Shown here piece by piece: positions 1 through 12,145 of a stretch of 64,000 bases of DNA (the first letter of the stretch is position 1; every line of letters begins with the position of its first letter). This DNA comes from Seiridium cupressi (lineage: Eukaryota > Ascomycota > Sordariomycetes > Amphisphaeriales > Sporocadaceae): NCBI GenBank assembly GCA_036674765.1, contig JARVKI010000011.1:496001-560000 (forward strand), given 5' to 3'. The notes beneath the pieces are model-generated. The model ran no database searches. It was not told the DNA's origin and was given only the letters and a program-made list of their open reading frames with translations. A program made the translations under genes and the position numbers.

Positions 1-381
1 CCGCTATCCGATCCATCAAGGCCCTGGTTCCCCTCCTGGACCGCGTCCTCGTCCAGCGCATCAAGGCCGAGACCAAGACTGCCAGCGGCATCTTCCTGCC
101 CGAGTCGAGCGTGAAGGAGCTCAACGAGGCCAAGGTGCTGGCTGTTGGCCCCGGTGGCTTGAACAAGGATGGGTCACGCCTGCCCATGGGCGTTACAACC
201 GGCGACAGAGTCTTGATTCCCCAGTACGGTGGTTCCCCAGTCAAGGTCGGCGAGGAGGAGTTCCAGCTCTTCCGCGACAGCGAGTAAGTTCCATCCTGCC
301 CTGTAAACTCGGTAGCATCTGTGTGTATAGCGGGACTGACACTGTTCGTGTGCTAGAATCCTCGCCAAGATCAACGAGTAA
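1..381 (+). CDS. hsp10: 10 kDa mitochondrial heat shock protein (GroES/HSP10), 5' partial
   Basis: Co-chaperonin that caps the HSP60 ring in the mitochondrial matrix. The readable part covers nearly the whole Cpn10 fold (about 101 residues; the family is about 104): LLDRVLVQR at the start, the mobile-loop segment TASGIFLPES, the GDRVLIPQYGG core strand, then EEEFQLFRDSE and a last short exon ending ILAKINE. Exons are 3-283 and 357-381; the 73-bp intron starts GTAAGT and ends TGCTAG and splits a Glu codon. Only the first few residues, and any upstream intron, lie outside the window. The identity is secure; the true start cannot be seen. Confidence 0.93.
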
Positions 382-2322
382 ACAAGATACCCACGAAGAT
401 AATGACACCATCACATGTATCATACCATGTACAAAAGGGGGCAGCTAGGGTAGTGCGGGACTAGCACATTTGCATAGAGCGGTGTATTCTCAAAGGCATT
501 GGGAGTGGAAGGCTTCTTAGCTGGCCGAAAAGGGGGTCTAATGCATTGCCTGGGTCGTCTAGGTACAGAAAAGAATTCTCCACTCTCTTACTTCACATGT
601 GTCCCCATGCTGTCTCTTCCTCCTCGTGTCCGTATGGCCAGAACCGTGCCTAGCGGTTCTGGTTTCCTACTTGTCTCGTCTAGGTATTCTCATAGATCAT
701 ACTCACTCCAGAGGGCGACGTTAGGGAGAAACACACCTCGAGCCTCCTCTTGTATAGGGGCCTGCAGTACTAGGTTCTCGAACAATGGTCTCGTTCAGTA
801 GTGCCGACAAAAAAGGGCGCGTCCTCTGTCTGGCCGGTGGCTTGGGTGGTGTCTCCCGAGGGGCGTTTGCCGGCCCTCGTCTGGCTTAGTAACCTTAACT
901 GGCGCGCCTATATATCAGTGACAAATCAGCTCTACTCCAGAGGCTCGTGGTGTCGAACCCACGCCTGGTGAAAAGACAAGACAGACAACCTTATCCGAAC
1001 GGTCGGAGTGACGCGCATTAGGGGCAAATGCCCCTTGCAGACAGAGAAGTTACTCTCAATTCATGAGCCAATCATCATGTATTCATCACGTCGTAGCAAA
1101 ACAAATGCCAATCATTCCCGCTGTGGAATACTCTATCCCTATTAATTGCCGAGTCAGCCAATCGGAACTTGGCAGGAACCTGGGCAGCGGCTGATAAACC
1201 GAGGGCACTCTCCACGTGCAAGTGCATACAGTAAGTAATATGCTCACTACCGACCTGTCAATTATCAGACGAAAACCGAATAGACCAGGCTCGGCAGGAA
1301 TCCGAAACACGCACCCTCGGACAATTTCTGGCGGTTAGCGCCAACAAAACTCCTTGGACTGGGGCTCGAATCCTCAAGTATGGGGGAGGCACAAGGAAAC
1401 AGACGAACCCGGCCTCCTTCCATGGTTCCCGCTAGACGTCGCACCAGCACCTAAACCAAGGCCCTAAGGTGAGTCGTTGGCAAAAACGGACACTTGCGCT
1501 TTTGCACTACCACGAGATGGACCATCTTTGTCACGAATTCCCCTCACATTCGGACCTCCCTGCCGGCGGCTCTGCTATGTCTGACAGCCAGACCTTCTGC
1601 GGCGTCTAACTTTCCCCACACATCTCTGTAGAGCTACTGCATGCAGGTCTCCTGCTTGCAATGTACCGTCGCCGCCTCACGAGCCTCCTCTGCTTGTTCT
1701 GGCCGTCATGCAGCACTGCAGACAGAAGACTCGGACCCGCAGCCGGAATGGTGTCGAATAACGGCGCGGTACACCGTGGACGGACCATGCTGTGCGACTC
1801 TATACTAGACATGGTTCTAAGAGTGAGGGCTAGCATCCTTTGCTTTTCAAGTCAGGGGCGCTCTTGAGCTATACTTGGTAACAGGGATATTGCTCCCCAC
1901 AGAATCCTGATCCTGATCTCTTGGTATATGAAGGACGGGATATATTCTGCCAATATCAACTTTGTCCTGTCATGTACCTTCGCTTGACAACTTCTTCTTC
2001 CATTCGTTGATTCTGATATCCTCGCTGCGGGAAAGCACATTCTTTTCATTGTGAATACTCACATTCACTTTTCATCTCAAGTCCAGGAAGACTTCTAGAC
2101 CTAGCTGTCTCTATTGACCTTGGACGTTTCGTTCTTCTTCTGTCTAAAAATTTCCCCCTTCAGAGAAGAGGCAGCACTTCATCACAATCAGTCATCCTTT
2201 CGAACCGTCACAGGCTTTTGTAGAAGAAATTTGTCGGTTGATTCTTCAATTCCTTCTCCGAACCATTGGCATTTCCCTTTCGTGCCATTTTCAGTAGCAA
2301 TCCACTGTCCTCTGTATCAAAC
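382..2322. other. Intergenic, 1.94 kb, no gene seen
   Basis: Downstream of hsp10 and upstream of the LPMO gene. Open frames here are short, overlap on both strands and show no recognisable domain or splice structure. The last 250 bp before the LPMO start are pyrimidine-rich (many TTC and TCT runs), as is common in highly expressed fungal promoters. Confidence 0.6.
1614..1900 (-). promoter_or_regulatory. Two possible CreA/CRE1-type sites upstream of the LPMO gene
   Basis: CCCCAC at 1614-1619 and again at 1895-1900 read GTGGGG on the minus strand, which fits the SYGGRG consensus of the carbon catabolite repressor CreA. Repression of AA9 genes by glucose is known in other fungi. A 6-bp degenerate motif is expected by chance at this density, so this is weak evidence. 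Confidence 0.22.
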
Positions 2323-3995
2323 ATGAAGTACTTCATTCCTCTTGTCATGAGTATGGCAGCTCCCTTTGCCGCTGCCCACACATTGATGTCAACGGTCTAC
2401 ATCAACGATGTAAGCCAGGGTGACGGGACCTGTGTTCGTATGAACACGGTTGCAGACAATTGTACCTATCCTGTCCCCGGCCTGTCCAGTGATGACATGG
2501 CTTGTGGTATGTACCCCAATCTCCCTTTCCAATCCTGTCAACAAAATCAAGATGGGTCTAAATTGCTGACAATCAACCCCCAGGTGCGACCGGTGGAACA
2601 GCCGTGGCCTATACCTGTCCTGCCCCAGCGGGAGCCAAGATCAGCTTCGAGTGGCGCTTGTGGGCAGACGGGTCCAATCCTGGCAGCATCGATCCCTCGC
2701 ACAAAGGCCCTTGCGCTGTCTACGCAAAGCAAGTTGCCGATATGTCCAGCACTCCGGCTGTGGGTGCCGGCTGGTTCAAGATTTGGGAAGAAGGCTACGA
2801 TGGCAGCACGGGCAAATGGTGCACCGAGAAGCTAGTTGATGCCGGCGGCATGATGAGCGTCCAGATCCCTGACGGATTGCCATCGGGCAACTATCTTTTT
2901 AGACCCGAGCTTCTCGCGTTACATAACGCCGTCGCCGGTGACCCGCAGTTCTACACTGGTTGTGCGCAGGTCCAAGTCCAGGGTACCAGCAAGGGGACTT
3001 TACAAGTACCCTCAGAGTATAGCGTTTCTATTCCTGGGTATGTCAAGGACGGCGAGCCGAGTGTGAGCTTCAACATTTACAGCCCTGTCTTCCCTTACCC
3101 GATGCCAGGACCCAGTGTGTACTCTGTGCCCTCTTCATCGAGCACCGCTGCCACTTCCAATGCTACTATCGGTGGCGTAACACTGATTCCGGACAACTGT
3201 CTCATCAAGGAGGCCAACTGGTGCGGTGTGGAAGTTGCGGACTACAGTGATGAGACCTCCTGTTGGGCTGCCAGCGAGGCCTGCTACGCTCAGGGGCAGA
3301 CGTGCTATGACACGGCCCCGCCATCGGGCTACAAGAATTGCGACGTATGGGACACCAAGTGCAAGGGCATCCAGGATGCGTGCTCGGCTGGCTCCTTCAC
3401 CGGACCGCCCAACAAGGGGGAGAAACTGGCGGATTCGGAACTTGGCACCCCGGTCGTTGTGCCCGAGATCGACAATCTCGGCGGCGAGACGAGTAACAGT
3501 ACTTCGACCTCGACAAACGCTATAAATGGTACTGCTTCACCGGCTCCTGCCTCAACTGCCACTTCGACTGCGACTTTGACCGCGACCTCAACGGTAGCTT
3601 CCTCTACCGAGTACGTCACAAAGTCTCCTGCGACCTCTGATGCAGCTTCTTCGACAGACTATGTAGCGGAAATCACCGATTCATTTTCTATGGCTCCCAC
3701 TGATGCCGCTGAAGAGTACGCCACGGAATCTGCTGGAGCTTCTGCTACATATGATGCCACAGAGTCTTTCATGACTTCTGCTCCGGCCCGGGCATCGGCC
3801 ACGTGGTCTTCTGCTTCGTACAGCGGCATGGCTTCTTCGAGCAGGTGGAGAAAGAGCAAGGGCTTCAAGACCAAGACTACTCCCGCGAAGGCCCGCGCTA
3901 CCTCTGGTCCGGAAACTACGGCGGGCGACGCAGTGCCGACTTCTGCTTGTGAGAAGAAGGCTCGCAGGCGCAGACATGCTAGCTTGCGAAAGTAA
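2323..3995 (+). CDS. Secreted AA9 lytic polysaccharide monooxygenase (former GH61) with C-terminal extension
   Basis: Copper enzyme that oxidatively cleaves cellulose or related beta-glucans outside the cell. Exons are 2323-2506 and 2584-3995 (531 aa; intron GTATGT...CAG, 77 bp). Residues 1-18 form a signal peptide, so His19 becomes the N-terminal copper-brace residue. The second ligand is His101 in DPSHKGPC. The active-site surface residues are His175 (LLALHNA), Gln183 and Tyr185 in DPQFYTGCAQVQV. After the catalytic domain (to about residue 255) comes a Cys-rich module with about eight Cys (about residues 285-355, resembling the X282-type module of some AA9 proteins), then a roughly 150-residue Ser/Thr/Ala-rich tail ending in a strongly basic segment (RARRRRHASLRK is not GPI-like). 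No cellulose-binding module is seen. The family call is firm; substrate and regioselectivity cannot be told. Confidence 0.95.
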
Positions 3996-4471
3996 ATGAA
4001 GCGGTATATTCACGGGACAAAGTAACACACAAAGCGGAATGGTTAGGCAACGGCATCTGCGTCGGTACACCTATATTCGTTTGACTGGAATTGTCGGAAA
4101 GAGGGTGGGGGGATACTTCACTTCTAAGCAGCCTTGACTGCGCTGTACTATATGGTACTTAGGGACATGTTGAACTTTTACGAGATATGAGAAAGCATCA
4201 TTAGGGGAAATGTATATGTCATTCTTTTGAAGTTTTGTTCTTCATACATCAATTTCCGCAACTTGAGATCGTCATACTATCCGTCCCCGTTGAATGTTTG
4301 ACGCGGCTTTGGCTGCCTGCGGAGTTGCGCTAGCAGTCCACCGTACAGCCTCGGAATACTTAAGCTCAACTAAGTATTGTAGTATAAACTTTCACAATAA
4401 AACTTCACGAGCGTGAAAACTATCCTTGCTCTCCCGACATCTGCAGACTACGTTCAATCTTGCGGTTCAAT
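3996..4471. other. Intergenic, 476 bp
   Basis: 3' region of the LPMO gene and promoter of the next gene, which is read in the same direction. AT-rich near 4200-4400. No further gene seen. Confidence 0.55.
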
Positions 4472-5238
4472 ATGACGGTCACAGAACTAGCCCGGTTTCA
4501 GCCCCTCTCCCGGTCTGACGGCGTCTCGTCCACCATCCGCGACCTCATGGCCAGCGCAATCAAGGTACAGGATGGGTGGTGCGCAGCCAACTTATCGTCA
4601 ACAGACTACATGAGCAAGGGGCCCGAAGCCAGAGGTGTTGCATGTAATGTCTCTCCTGTCTCCCTCTCCCACGAAAGTTGAATCGTTGCCTGTTCTTTCG
4701 GTTGACTGACCAGGCTGGATGTATTCTAGTATTTGAGCAGTTCGAGTTTCCCGGCGTCGTCCTGCTGACGGCGCATTGGAACAGCGTCGATCAGCACATG
4801 GAATGGATCCGCTCCAAAGAAAACCAGGAGTCGTACCCGGTCATTCAAGAGCATCTCGATATGTCCCAGCTGGTCTTCTTTCATGTTGATGGTGTGGCTG
4901 CGTTTCGGCCGGAAATCTTGCAGGCGGATGTGGTTGGTGTGATTAGATATTTTGTCCCGAGGGAGAAGAAGGCTGCGGTTGATAGTGGACTCGCAAAGGT
5001 GGAGCTCGGGGCACAGGTGAGATTTACTGTTATGGAGGCAGAGGTGAAGGGCGTCGTTGAGGGCGGTTGGCGGATCGAGAAGGATGATGCGATGGTAGAG
5101 AAAGGGCTGGAGGAATACGTTGTAGTTATTGGAACTGATGGATTAGTAGACGCGGGTAAGATCAGGGTGGGGATGTTGTTGGAGGAAATATTTAAGGGAT
5201 GCGATAGAGAAGCAAGGCATTACGCTAGAGTCCTATGA
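4472..5238 (+). CDS. Unnamed protein, possible dimeric alpha/beta-barrel (ABM/EthD-like) fold
   Basis: Exons are 4472-4643 and 4730-5238, giving 226 aa. The 86-bp intron has a GTAATG donor, a CTGAC branch sequence and a TTCTAG acceptor, and joins GVA to LFEQFEFPG in frame. I do not recognise a named orthologue. The segment FEFPGVVLLTAHWNSVDQHMEWIRSKENQESYPVIQEHL resembles the strand, then 'W.S...H..w..S.e' helix, of stress-responsive dimeric-barrel (ABM-like) proteins, which often occur as two tandem copies; the second half (about residues 110-226) may be the second copy. There is no signal peptide or membrane segment. The start is the first ATG in frame. Function unknown. Confidence 0.65.
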
Positions 5239-5361
5239 AAGTCGGAGAAGACTGGATACTTGGGCTACAAGGCAAAACTCAAATCTGGGGCTTCGATTCG
5301 TAATGTAAACTCTTCCTTTTTCCGTCTATAAATTAATTTATGTTCGATTTGGTTCTATACT

Positions 5362-6714
5362 CTACATCGTGCCGGCCGTGTGCTCGCCAAGAAACTCTGT
5401 GAAAAATCTCCTTCGATGTCTAAAATGCTTCGGTCCTTCAGCATGAAGTAATCCCTCCGCGATCTTCAAGAACCTGGACTGGTGGCAATAGAACAACTCT
5501 GAAAGACTGTCTCTATCGAGGCTTAGCTGCGCAGCCTTTGACCTATCAGGCAAGGGACACAGGCTTTCATCACCAGCAAATTTTTGGCAGAACGATTCAA
5601 ACAGTCCGTGGCTTGCTGAGAATGTGAGCAAGCCATCTGGTTTCTCCCTATCAGGAACGAGATGGCACAATGCTGCGCCCGGGTGGTCTTCAATGATCTG
5701 CTTGATCCGACGAGCAACACGGAGTTCGTCCATGAGGTTTTCTGGACTGGTAATCGAGGCGCTGTTGATGTCAGGGCGGTCATAACCGACCTTCCTCCGC
5801 CACCAGAGATTACAGAGGAAGGAAGCTATAATGACGGGCAATAAAATAACATATCCCCACCACCATGTTGGAGTCAGCATAGATCCGACTCCACCCAGGA
5901 CCGTCGATGTACCGTTGACGATCGAGTATAACTGAACGTTGAAACACCGTTTTCTGATTGCAGTCAGTGCAGGCTGACCCTGCAAACTCTTTTCCGCGGC
6001 CTTTTTGTGAGAGTGCATCTTCTTCCAAACAACCGCTTGCCAAGACGCATTGATCAGTCCGAATAGAGCAATCGGTGCGTTTCCAAGATAGCCTGAGAGG
6101 ATATTGCTCACGAAGAATACGGTATGATCAGCGCCGCCAATAGCCATGAAGGTTCCGATCGAGATCAAGACAGAGCCGACGCCCATCAGTATGTCCATAC
6201 TCCAACGATTGACGATCTCTGTGCGAAGTTCGCGCTTCGTGAGCTTGTCGATCGTCTCACGACCCGGCTGTCGTGGCTGTGCATCCTTCTTCTGGGCTTG
6301 TAGCTCGGCCGCTTGCCGGCGAAGAAACTGCATGTTGTGCCATGCTCTTATCGAGTCGGCAAACGCAAACGTACAAAGGACTCCAGCCACGGTTCCACCA
6401 ATGGCCATCAGTATCACGGCATGTAGCGGGACGGGGACATCGTTCCAAATGTTGGCTGCGAAGTCTCCAGCGTTTGCGGGTTCGAGCAGGCCCACGCCCA
6501 TAATAGGATTGTTCTCTAGTCGCCAGCCCTCCGTGAGTGCCCAGCCACGGCGCCCTCGAACAAGAATAACATGGTCCTGTCCCGGAAAGTTGGAGCAGAA
6601 GGCGTTGGTGACGCCGTTTGCCTCGACATCCTGCAGGGATATTGGCTGGGCAGATGGTGGCAGTGCTGGTGGTTCCTGGCGGACGCTCTCGACTGGCGGA
6701 TTTGGGGTCATCAT
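5362..6714 (-). CDS. Unnamed multi-span integral membrane protein
   Basis: A single exon of 450 aa. Hydrophobic stretches suggest four to five transmembrane helices at about 97-118, 173-194, 198-228, 262-282 and 285-304. The first 90 residues are Pro-rich and polar. Between the first two helices is a charged linker (about 120-172, RRQAAELQAQKKDAQPRQ). The last 140 residues are soluble, with a segment around EDHPGAALCHLVPDREKPDG. No transporter or enzyme motif is visible. The start is a double ATG (6714 and 6711) with no longer open frame upstream. It is convergent with the gene ending at 5238 (123 bp apart). It looks like a fungus-specific integral membrane protein of unknown role. Confidence 0.72.
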   Translation of the reverse strand: MMTPNPPVESVRQEPPALPPSAQPISLQDVEANGVTNAFCSNFPGQDHVILVRGRRGWALTEGWRLENNPIMGVGLLEPANAGDFAANIWNDVPVPLHAVILMAIGGTVAGVLCTFAFADSIRAWHNMQFLRRQAAELQAQKKDAQPRQPGRETIDKLTKRELRTEIVNRWSMDILMGVGSVLISIGTFMAIGGADHTVFFVSNILSGYLGNAPIALFGLINASWQAVVWKKMHSHKKAAEKSLQGQPALTAIRKRCFNVQLYSIVNGTSTVLGGVGSMLTPTWWWGYVILLPVIIASFLCNLWWRRKVGYDRPDINSASITSPENLMDELRVARRIKQIIEDHPGAALCHLVPDREKPDGLLTFSASHGLFESFCQKFAGDESLCPLPDRSKAAQLSLDRDSLSELFYCHQSRFLKIAEGLLHAEGPKHFRHRRRFFTEFLGEHTAGTM

Positions 6715-7552
6715 GCCTGATATAGTCGATCTAAACAGGCGGGAAATTTCGCTGCAAGGGCAAAGAAAGGAAATAGATTCAAAATAGACCCCAGATACTT
6801 AGCAGCACTCATCCGCTCAGTAGACCCTGGAGTACTAGTGTCCGGCACAATGAAAAGGGGAGAAGACATGACTGCGAGAAATTATTGAGTGTTTATGGAC
6901 AGGCTCGCCCGCCTAGGTGACCAACAACCTTTGGCGCTATGGATTAGGTTTTGTTCCTTGAGAACTATGGCCAACCCGAGCACTAAGAATACCGTACCAG
7001 CAACGTTACGCTACCTACATTGTACATATAGTAGGCACCGGGCTTGCCCGACATGTAGCATGCTGAGCCTCTGTTGGAATTGAATGTAAAACACGACCTG
7101 CGCCGCGCGGACGAAGGTTCCACAGTGGAAGTCGGCACGGAAAAAAACGGCTAGCTAGGCCTACTGCAGCACACGTTCCATTACAATGTATGCAGCCCTG
7201 CTAAATATAAGAACGCCTTAGCTGCTGGGGCCCTTGGCAAAAATTGGATCAAGCACTGCCTAGTTTAATATTTTCCTTAGAAACGAATAACAACTTCCCG
7301 GGAGTGAGGCGTTCACGTGTTACACTGCAGCTCTGTGTTCTTTTTACTAGCCTCAGGCCTCAATTTGAGTGATGATGTGAAAGGGAAAATGAAAATTTAT
7401 TGCCATTCAATCACCCAACGTCATCGTGCATCTCCACATCCTTCTCTTGCTACTGCGTCAAAGGTTATCACGCTTGACATCCTTGAAATCTCAACCAACG
7501 CCATAATTACTACATTGTTCGAGAACTATCAACAAACACAACATCGTGAACC
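6715..7552. other. Divergent intergenic region, 838 bp
   Basis: Lies between the minus-strand membrane protein and the plus-strand calmodulin-like gene, so it holds both promoters. Nothing else with coding character was found; the short frames have no domain or splice support. Confidence 0.55.
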
Positions 7553-8366
7553 ATGGTTTGTTCTCCGTCGGGGCTGGATTACACAGTCCGCTGATATTTG
7601 TAGGCTTCTACCATGACCGCAGAGCAGATTGAGCAGTATAAGGCTGTGTTTGATTTGTTTGTAAGTCGCCCGTCCCTTGCGCCAAGCCTTCGCAATGGAC
7701 ATTAGCTAATACCCTGCGATAGGACAAGGACAATACGGGTCAGTTGCCGCAAGGAAAGAGGATTTCCCATACAGAGACGAAATGCTTGAGATCAATCGTG
7801 CTTGTGCTGGAGTCTATCTTGACCCATCTTAATTGGTGCCAGTCTATGAAGTATGCACTGACGAAACAATAGGCGACATATCCGCCGCTGAACTAGGCGA
7901 AGTGATGAGATCATTGGGACTGCACCCAAGCGAGGCAGAGCTGCGAGATATCATCGACGAGGGAGATGCAGACCACAACGGATCCATCGATTTCAAAGGT
8001 GACTAATTTCGATTTCCAACGGACTGCCCCGAAGTAGACACGACTGACACTTTCCTGTAGAGTTCCTTAAGATGATGTCACAGAAGGTTGAGCCCAGCGA
8101 CGCCGAGAAGGAGTTGCGCGAGGCCTTCAAGGTCTTTGACCGCGACAACAGCGGTACCATCTCTGCGGCTGAGCTGCGTCGCGCAATGAGTGTGCTAGGC
8201 GACGACTTGACCGATGAGCAGATCAATGAGATGATACAGTCGGCAGACAGAGATGGGAACGGCACTATTGATTGTAGGTTGATCAACGTTCTGCCAGTCT
8301 AGATTTATTTGCTAATGACTTTCAGACGAGGAGTTTGCCTACCTAATGACCCAAGGGAAAGACTAG
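7553..8366 (+). CDS. Calmodulin-like Ca2+-binding protein (four EF-hands)
   Basis: Calcium sensor of the calmodulin family. Preferred exons are 7553-7555 (ATG only), 7604-7660, 7723-7738, 7873-7998, 8061-8273 and 8326-8366, giving 151 aa. All four 12-residue loops keep their ligands: [36 protein letters not shown] and [12 protein letters not shown]. The ATG-only exon is chosen because it yields [17 protein letters not shown], which aligns without gaps to calmodulin MADSLTEEQVSEYKEAF, and because fungal calmodulin genes usually have an intron directly after the ATG. The alternative is to start at 7613 (147 aa). Substitutions in otherwise near-invariant positions (for example [13 protein letters not shown] and [15 protein letters not shown]) show this is a diverged paralogue or calmodulin-like protein rather than the invariant calmodulin itself. 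Target proteins are unknown. Confidence 0.88.
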
Positions 8367-11149
8367 AAATCTACGAGAGGATTGATTGAGGCTTGAAGAA
8401 GTAAGGGATATAAACATCATCAGGTTTACGTTTGCAGCTGGATCTCGCGGCAGGCGATCGACGAGACTATGGTGGTTGAGCATGATCGAGTTCACTGAGT
8501 ACGAGGGTCGCATTGATTGATCAGAGAATGTCTTTTGGGAGCAGGGTGATTTATTGATTCCTTTGGCCGTGTATCTTTGCTACCTAGCGTCAGTGGCTGT
8601 ACCTTCCCCTTCTGCGACTAATAATACCCTCGAAGACAAAGAATCATGTTTTGCCAAGATGGCCCCTGTCCGTATTTTCAATTGTGCTCTCTGTCTCTGT
8701 AGTGCCGTGGTTTAGTCTTGCTGGCTGGCAAGAACAGCAGCGAAGTGATTGGCCATTGTCAGCGGTCCGTCCACCTGTGCCTCGATCAAAGCAAGCTTGC
8801 CACGGAGATCCTTAAGGACCTGTGTATGGTCGTCAAGGGTTAGTGTATGGTTCTCAAGAACCATGATGGTGGCTTGTGCGAGAGTTAAATTTGGGCGCGA
8901 CGGATGACTCATGGGATGCTGACTTTGGCTCCTGCCTGCTCGGTGACCATGTCGATGGAGCCCTCAAGAGTGAAGGCATCAGAGGCGAGAATGACGATGG
9001 ATCCGTAAAGTGTCGACGTATACTGTGCATCTAGCTTTCCCTGGGTTTGGAACAAGGCGTATCAATTTGTGCTCGGCCCTTGAAGCGCCAACTTTCATCA
9101 CCAAAGACCCCTATCACGACCCTCACATATACTACATGATCTCACCCCCATTGAAGCCTGTGAATATATGTATTTTCAGATCCTGTCGGTTTTTTACTTC
9201 GAAGGCTTATCTGCTATCAGAGATATTTCCAATTTTAATTTTCCCCTTCGCCCACCATGACGAGAACTTGAGGCAGGGAGCGAAACTGGCAATACAGTAG
9301 AGCGGGCGAGGAGACGAATGGTACGACAAATCCTAGAAAATATAGTACCTATACGGCGATCGAGGATTGTATTTGTGGTCTATTTAAGTGCGCTTGATAG
9401 AAGGATAAACCCAGGCAATGAATAAAAGCGGTGACAATGAAAACAACAAAAACGAGGCAACCGAAGATATCCAAATGGTTCTGCCATCAAGGATAATCCA
9501 AGTACACCCATAGAGCGTAAGGTAAGCTTGGCCATCGTAGGACGGTGATGGGCAGCAATAATAAACTAACAGCAAACCCTTCCTAATAATGACTTCTGAT
9601 ATGATGACGCAGTCTCTCTTGAGCGCTTCAAGCCGTCTAGGGGGAGGAAATTTTGACCTGTCCACATCTTGGACTAGAGAGAAGCCCCAGGTCTACTCAA
9701 GATTCGACGTTGGTTTAAACTTGTTAACGCCACCAATAGACTAATGGCACCGTGCACTGCCAGTCAACCCTCCTATGGGCCACGTCAATTTTGACAAAGT
9801 TGTTGCTTTGCTACGCAAACTGCCCTTGATGTCTAGGTTACTCATGTATGTGCTCGTTGTGAGGCCATAACTTAGCTTCAGAAGGCAGCTAAAGAGTGCT
9901 CTAAACATGTTTGGAGAGATAATGCTGTTTTCGACCGGATGAGATTAAACGGGCTATCTTCGAATATGTCGAAGCTATACGTATGTATGATTATTCTAAC
10001 TATAGCTTTGGAACAATATCAACACAAGTCGAGGAAGAAGACGTGGTTATATTTGGCTCAGTAAAAGTCACTCTTGTCGATACACAAGTCGCCTTTCGAT
10101 CCTGTGGCAAGAAACCCCAGATAAAGGGCAAAGATGAAATTCTCCAGATGGCCACTGAAACACAGCAAATTGGGTAGTTCTGAGGAGCTCATATAGGAAC
10201 TAAAGGCGAGTTACCACGAGTGTTGGAAGCTGAACTTCGAGGACCACTTTGAACAAGAGATTGTTGACTCATAGCAAAAGACCATAGATAATTCTGAGGC
10301 CTTCTTTCTTAGGTATGGATCCAGATCTTTGAGGATGACCCCAATGACTCAGGTAATGAAGGTCGAGGAAAGAGTGCTGGTTGGTAGAAATATACTGTGG
10401 GATCGCGATAGATCAAATCAATTACTTCTTTCCCTCAGTTATGGCCCGAATTCGGACACTAACAAATTTATTCTATACAATTACGCTTTTGCAAGACATC
10501 GCCTGAAATGGTTATGCATTTGTCTACTGGAATGACAATTGCCACAATCGCCAGTATCACCGTAATATCAATCAGGGGTGTTTGAGTTTAACCAATGTGG
10601 TCTTTCGAGTCTTGGCACAAAATAGAAGTATTTCCACGCCACCAATGGAGCAAGGCGTCAAGATCACTACGGAGCTCAAGAACGGCCCCTCTTTGGTTTC
10701 TTGAAAGAAAGAGCTGACGATGCTAAGTGTAGTGAACATAGCTAGATCACTGCGAGCTCTATCTTAAGGCGGAATGTTGGCTGATATCCATTTCCAACGA
10801 CTAGGTCGTGCAAGTCTGAAAGGCCTTAGACACCAGCGTTTGGAACAGCAAGGGTTGGGGAGCCTGCGGAAGAGAGTGGTGTTCAAATTCTAGTCATTTA
10901 GGTTGTATGAACGAGCCCTGTTAGAGTGGGAGTTCTGATATATCTGCCCTCTAACATAGCCTGTTCCGTTGAGTATTCTACACACGGATTCGACGTACAT
11001 GGCCCTTCCAGGTTTAACGAGATCTCTCGTCTATCTCCGTCTCAAACTCCGGTACAATGTTTTGACCCCCTAATGTCACATATATATACACGAGCCACAG
11101 CCTGGGCTCCTGCGTTCCTTGGGATACGCCTGTCGCGTAATCCAGTGCT
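8367..11149. other. Gene-poor, decayed-looking region, 2.8 kb
   Basis: Between the calmodulin-like gene and uL11m. It is AT-richer than its neighbours from about 9,000 on and stop codons interrupt all frames. Some pieces between 9,770 and 10,900 on the plus strand read as protein-like segments broken by stops and frame changes (for example SYHECWKLNFEDHFEQEIVD near 10,210 and an acidic IFEDDPNDSGNEG segment near 10,325), so an old gene or repeat remnant is possible. I cannot assign a family. No terminal repeats were seen. Confidence 0.4.
8712..8912 (-). CDS. Possible small ORF, 66 aa, unrecognised
   Basis: An ATG-started frame (MSHPSRPNLTLAQATIMVLE...) of 66 residues with regular spacing of Leu/Ile/Val in its second half, which could form an amphipathic helix. 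There is no recognised family, no splice evidence and no neighbouring partner. It lies just 3' of the calmodulin-like gene on the opposite strand and could be chance. Confidence 0.18.
   Translation of the reverse strand: MSHPSRPNLTLAQATIMVLENHTLTLDDHTQVLKDLRGKLALIEAQVDGPLTMANHFAAVLASQQD

Positions 11150-12145
<996 letters not shown>

Noticed and set aside
915..1010. tRNA-like signal around a GGTTCGACACC B-box-like sequence on the minus strand
   Set aside because: The T-arm has an extra base and no matching acceptor stem or D-arm could be paired, so a tRNA gene is not supported.
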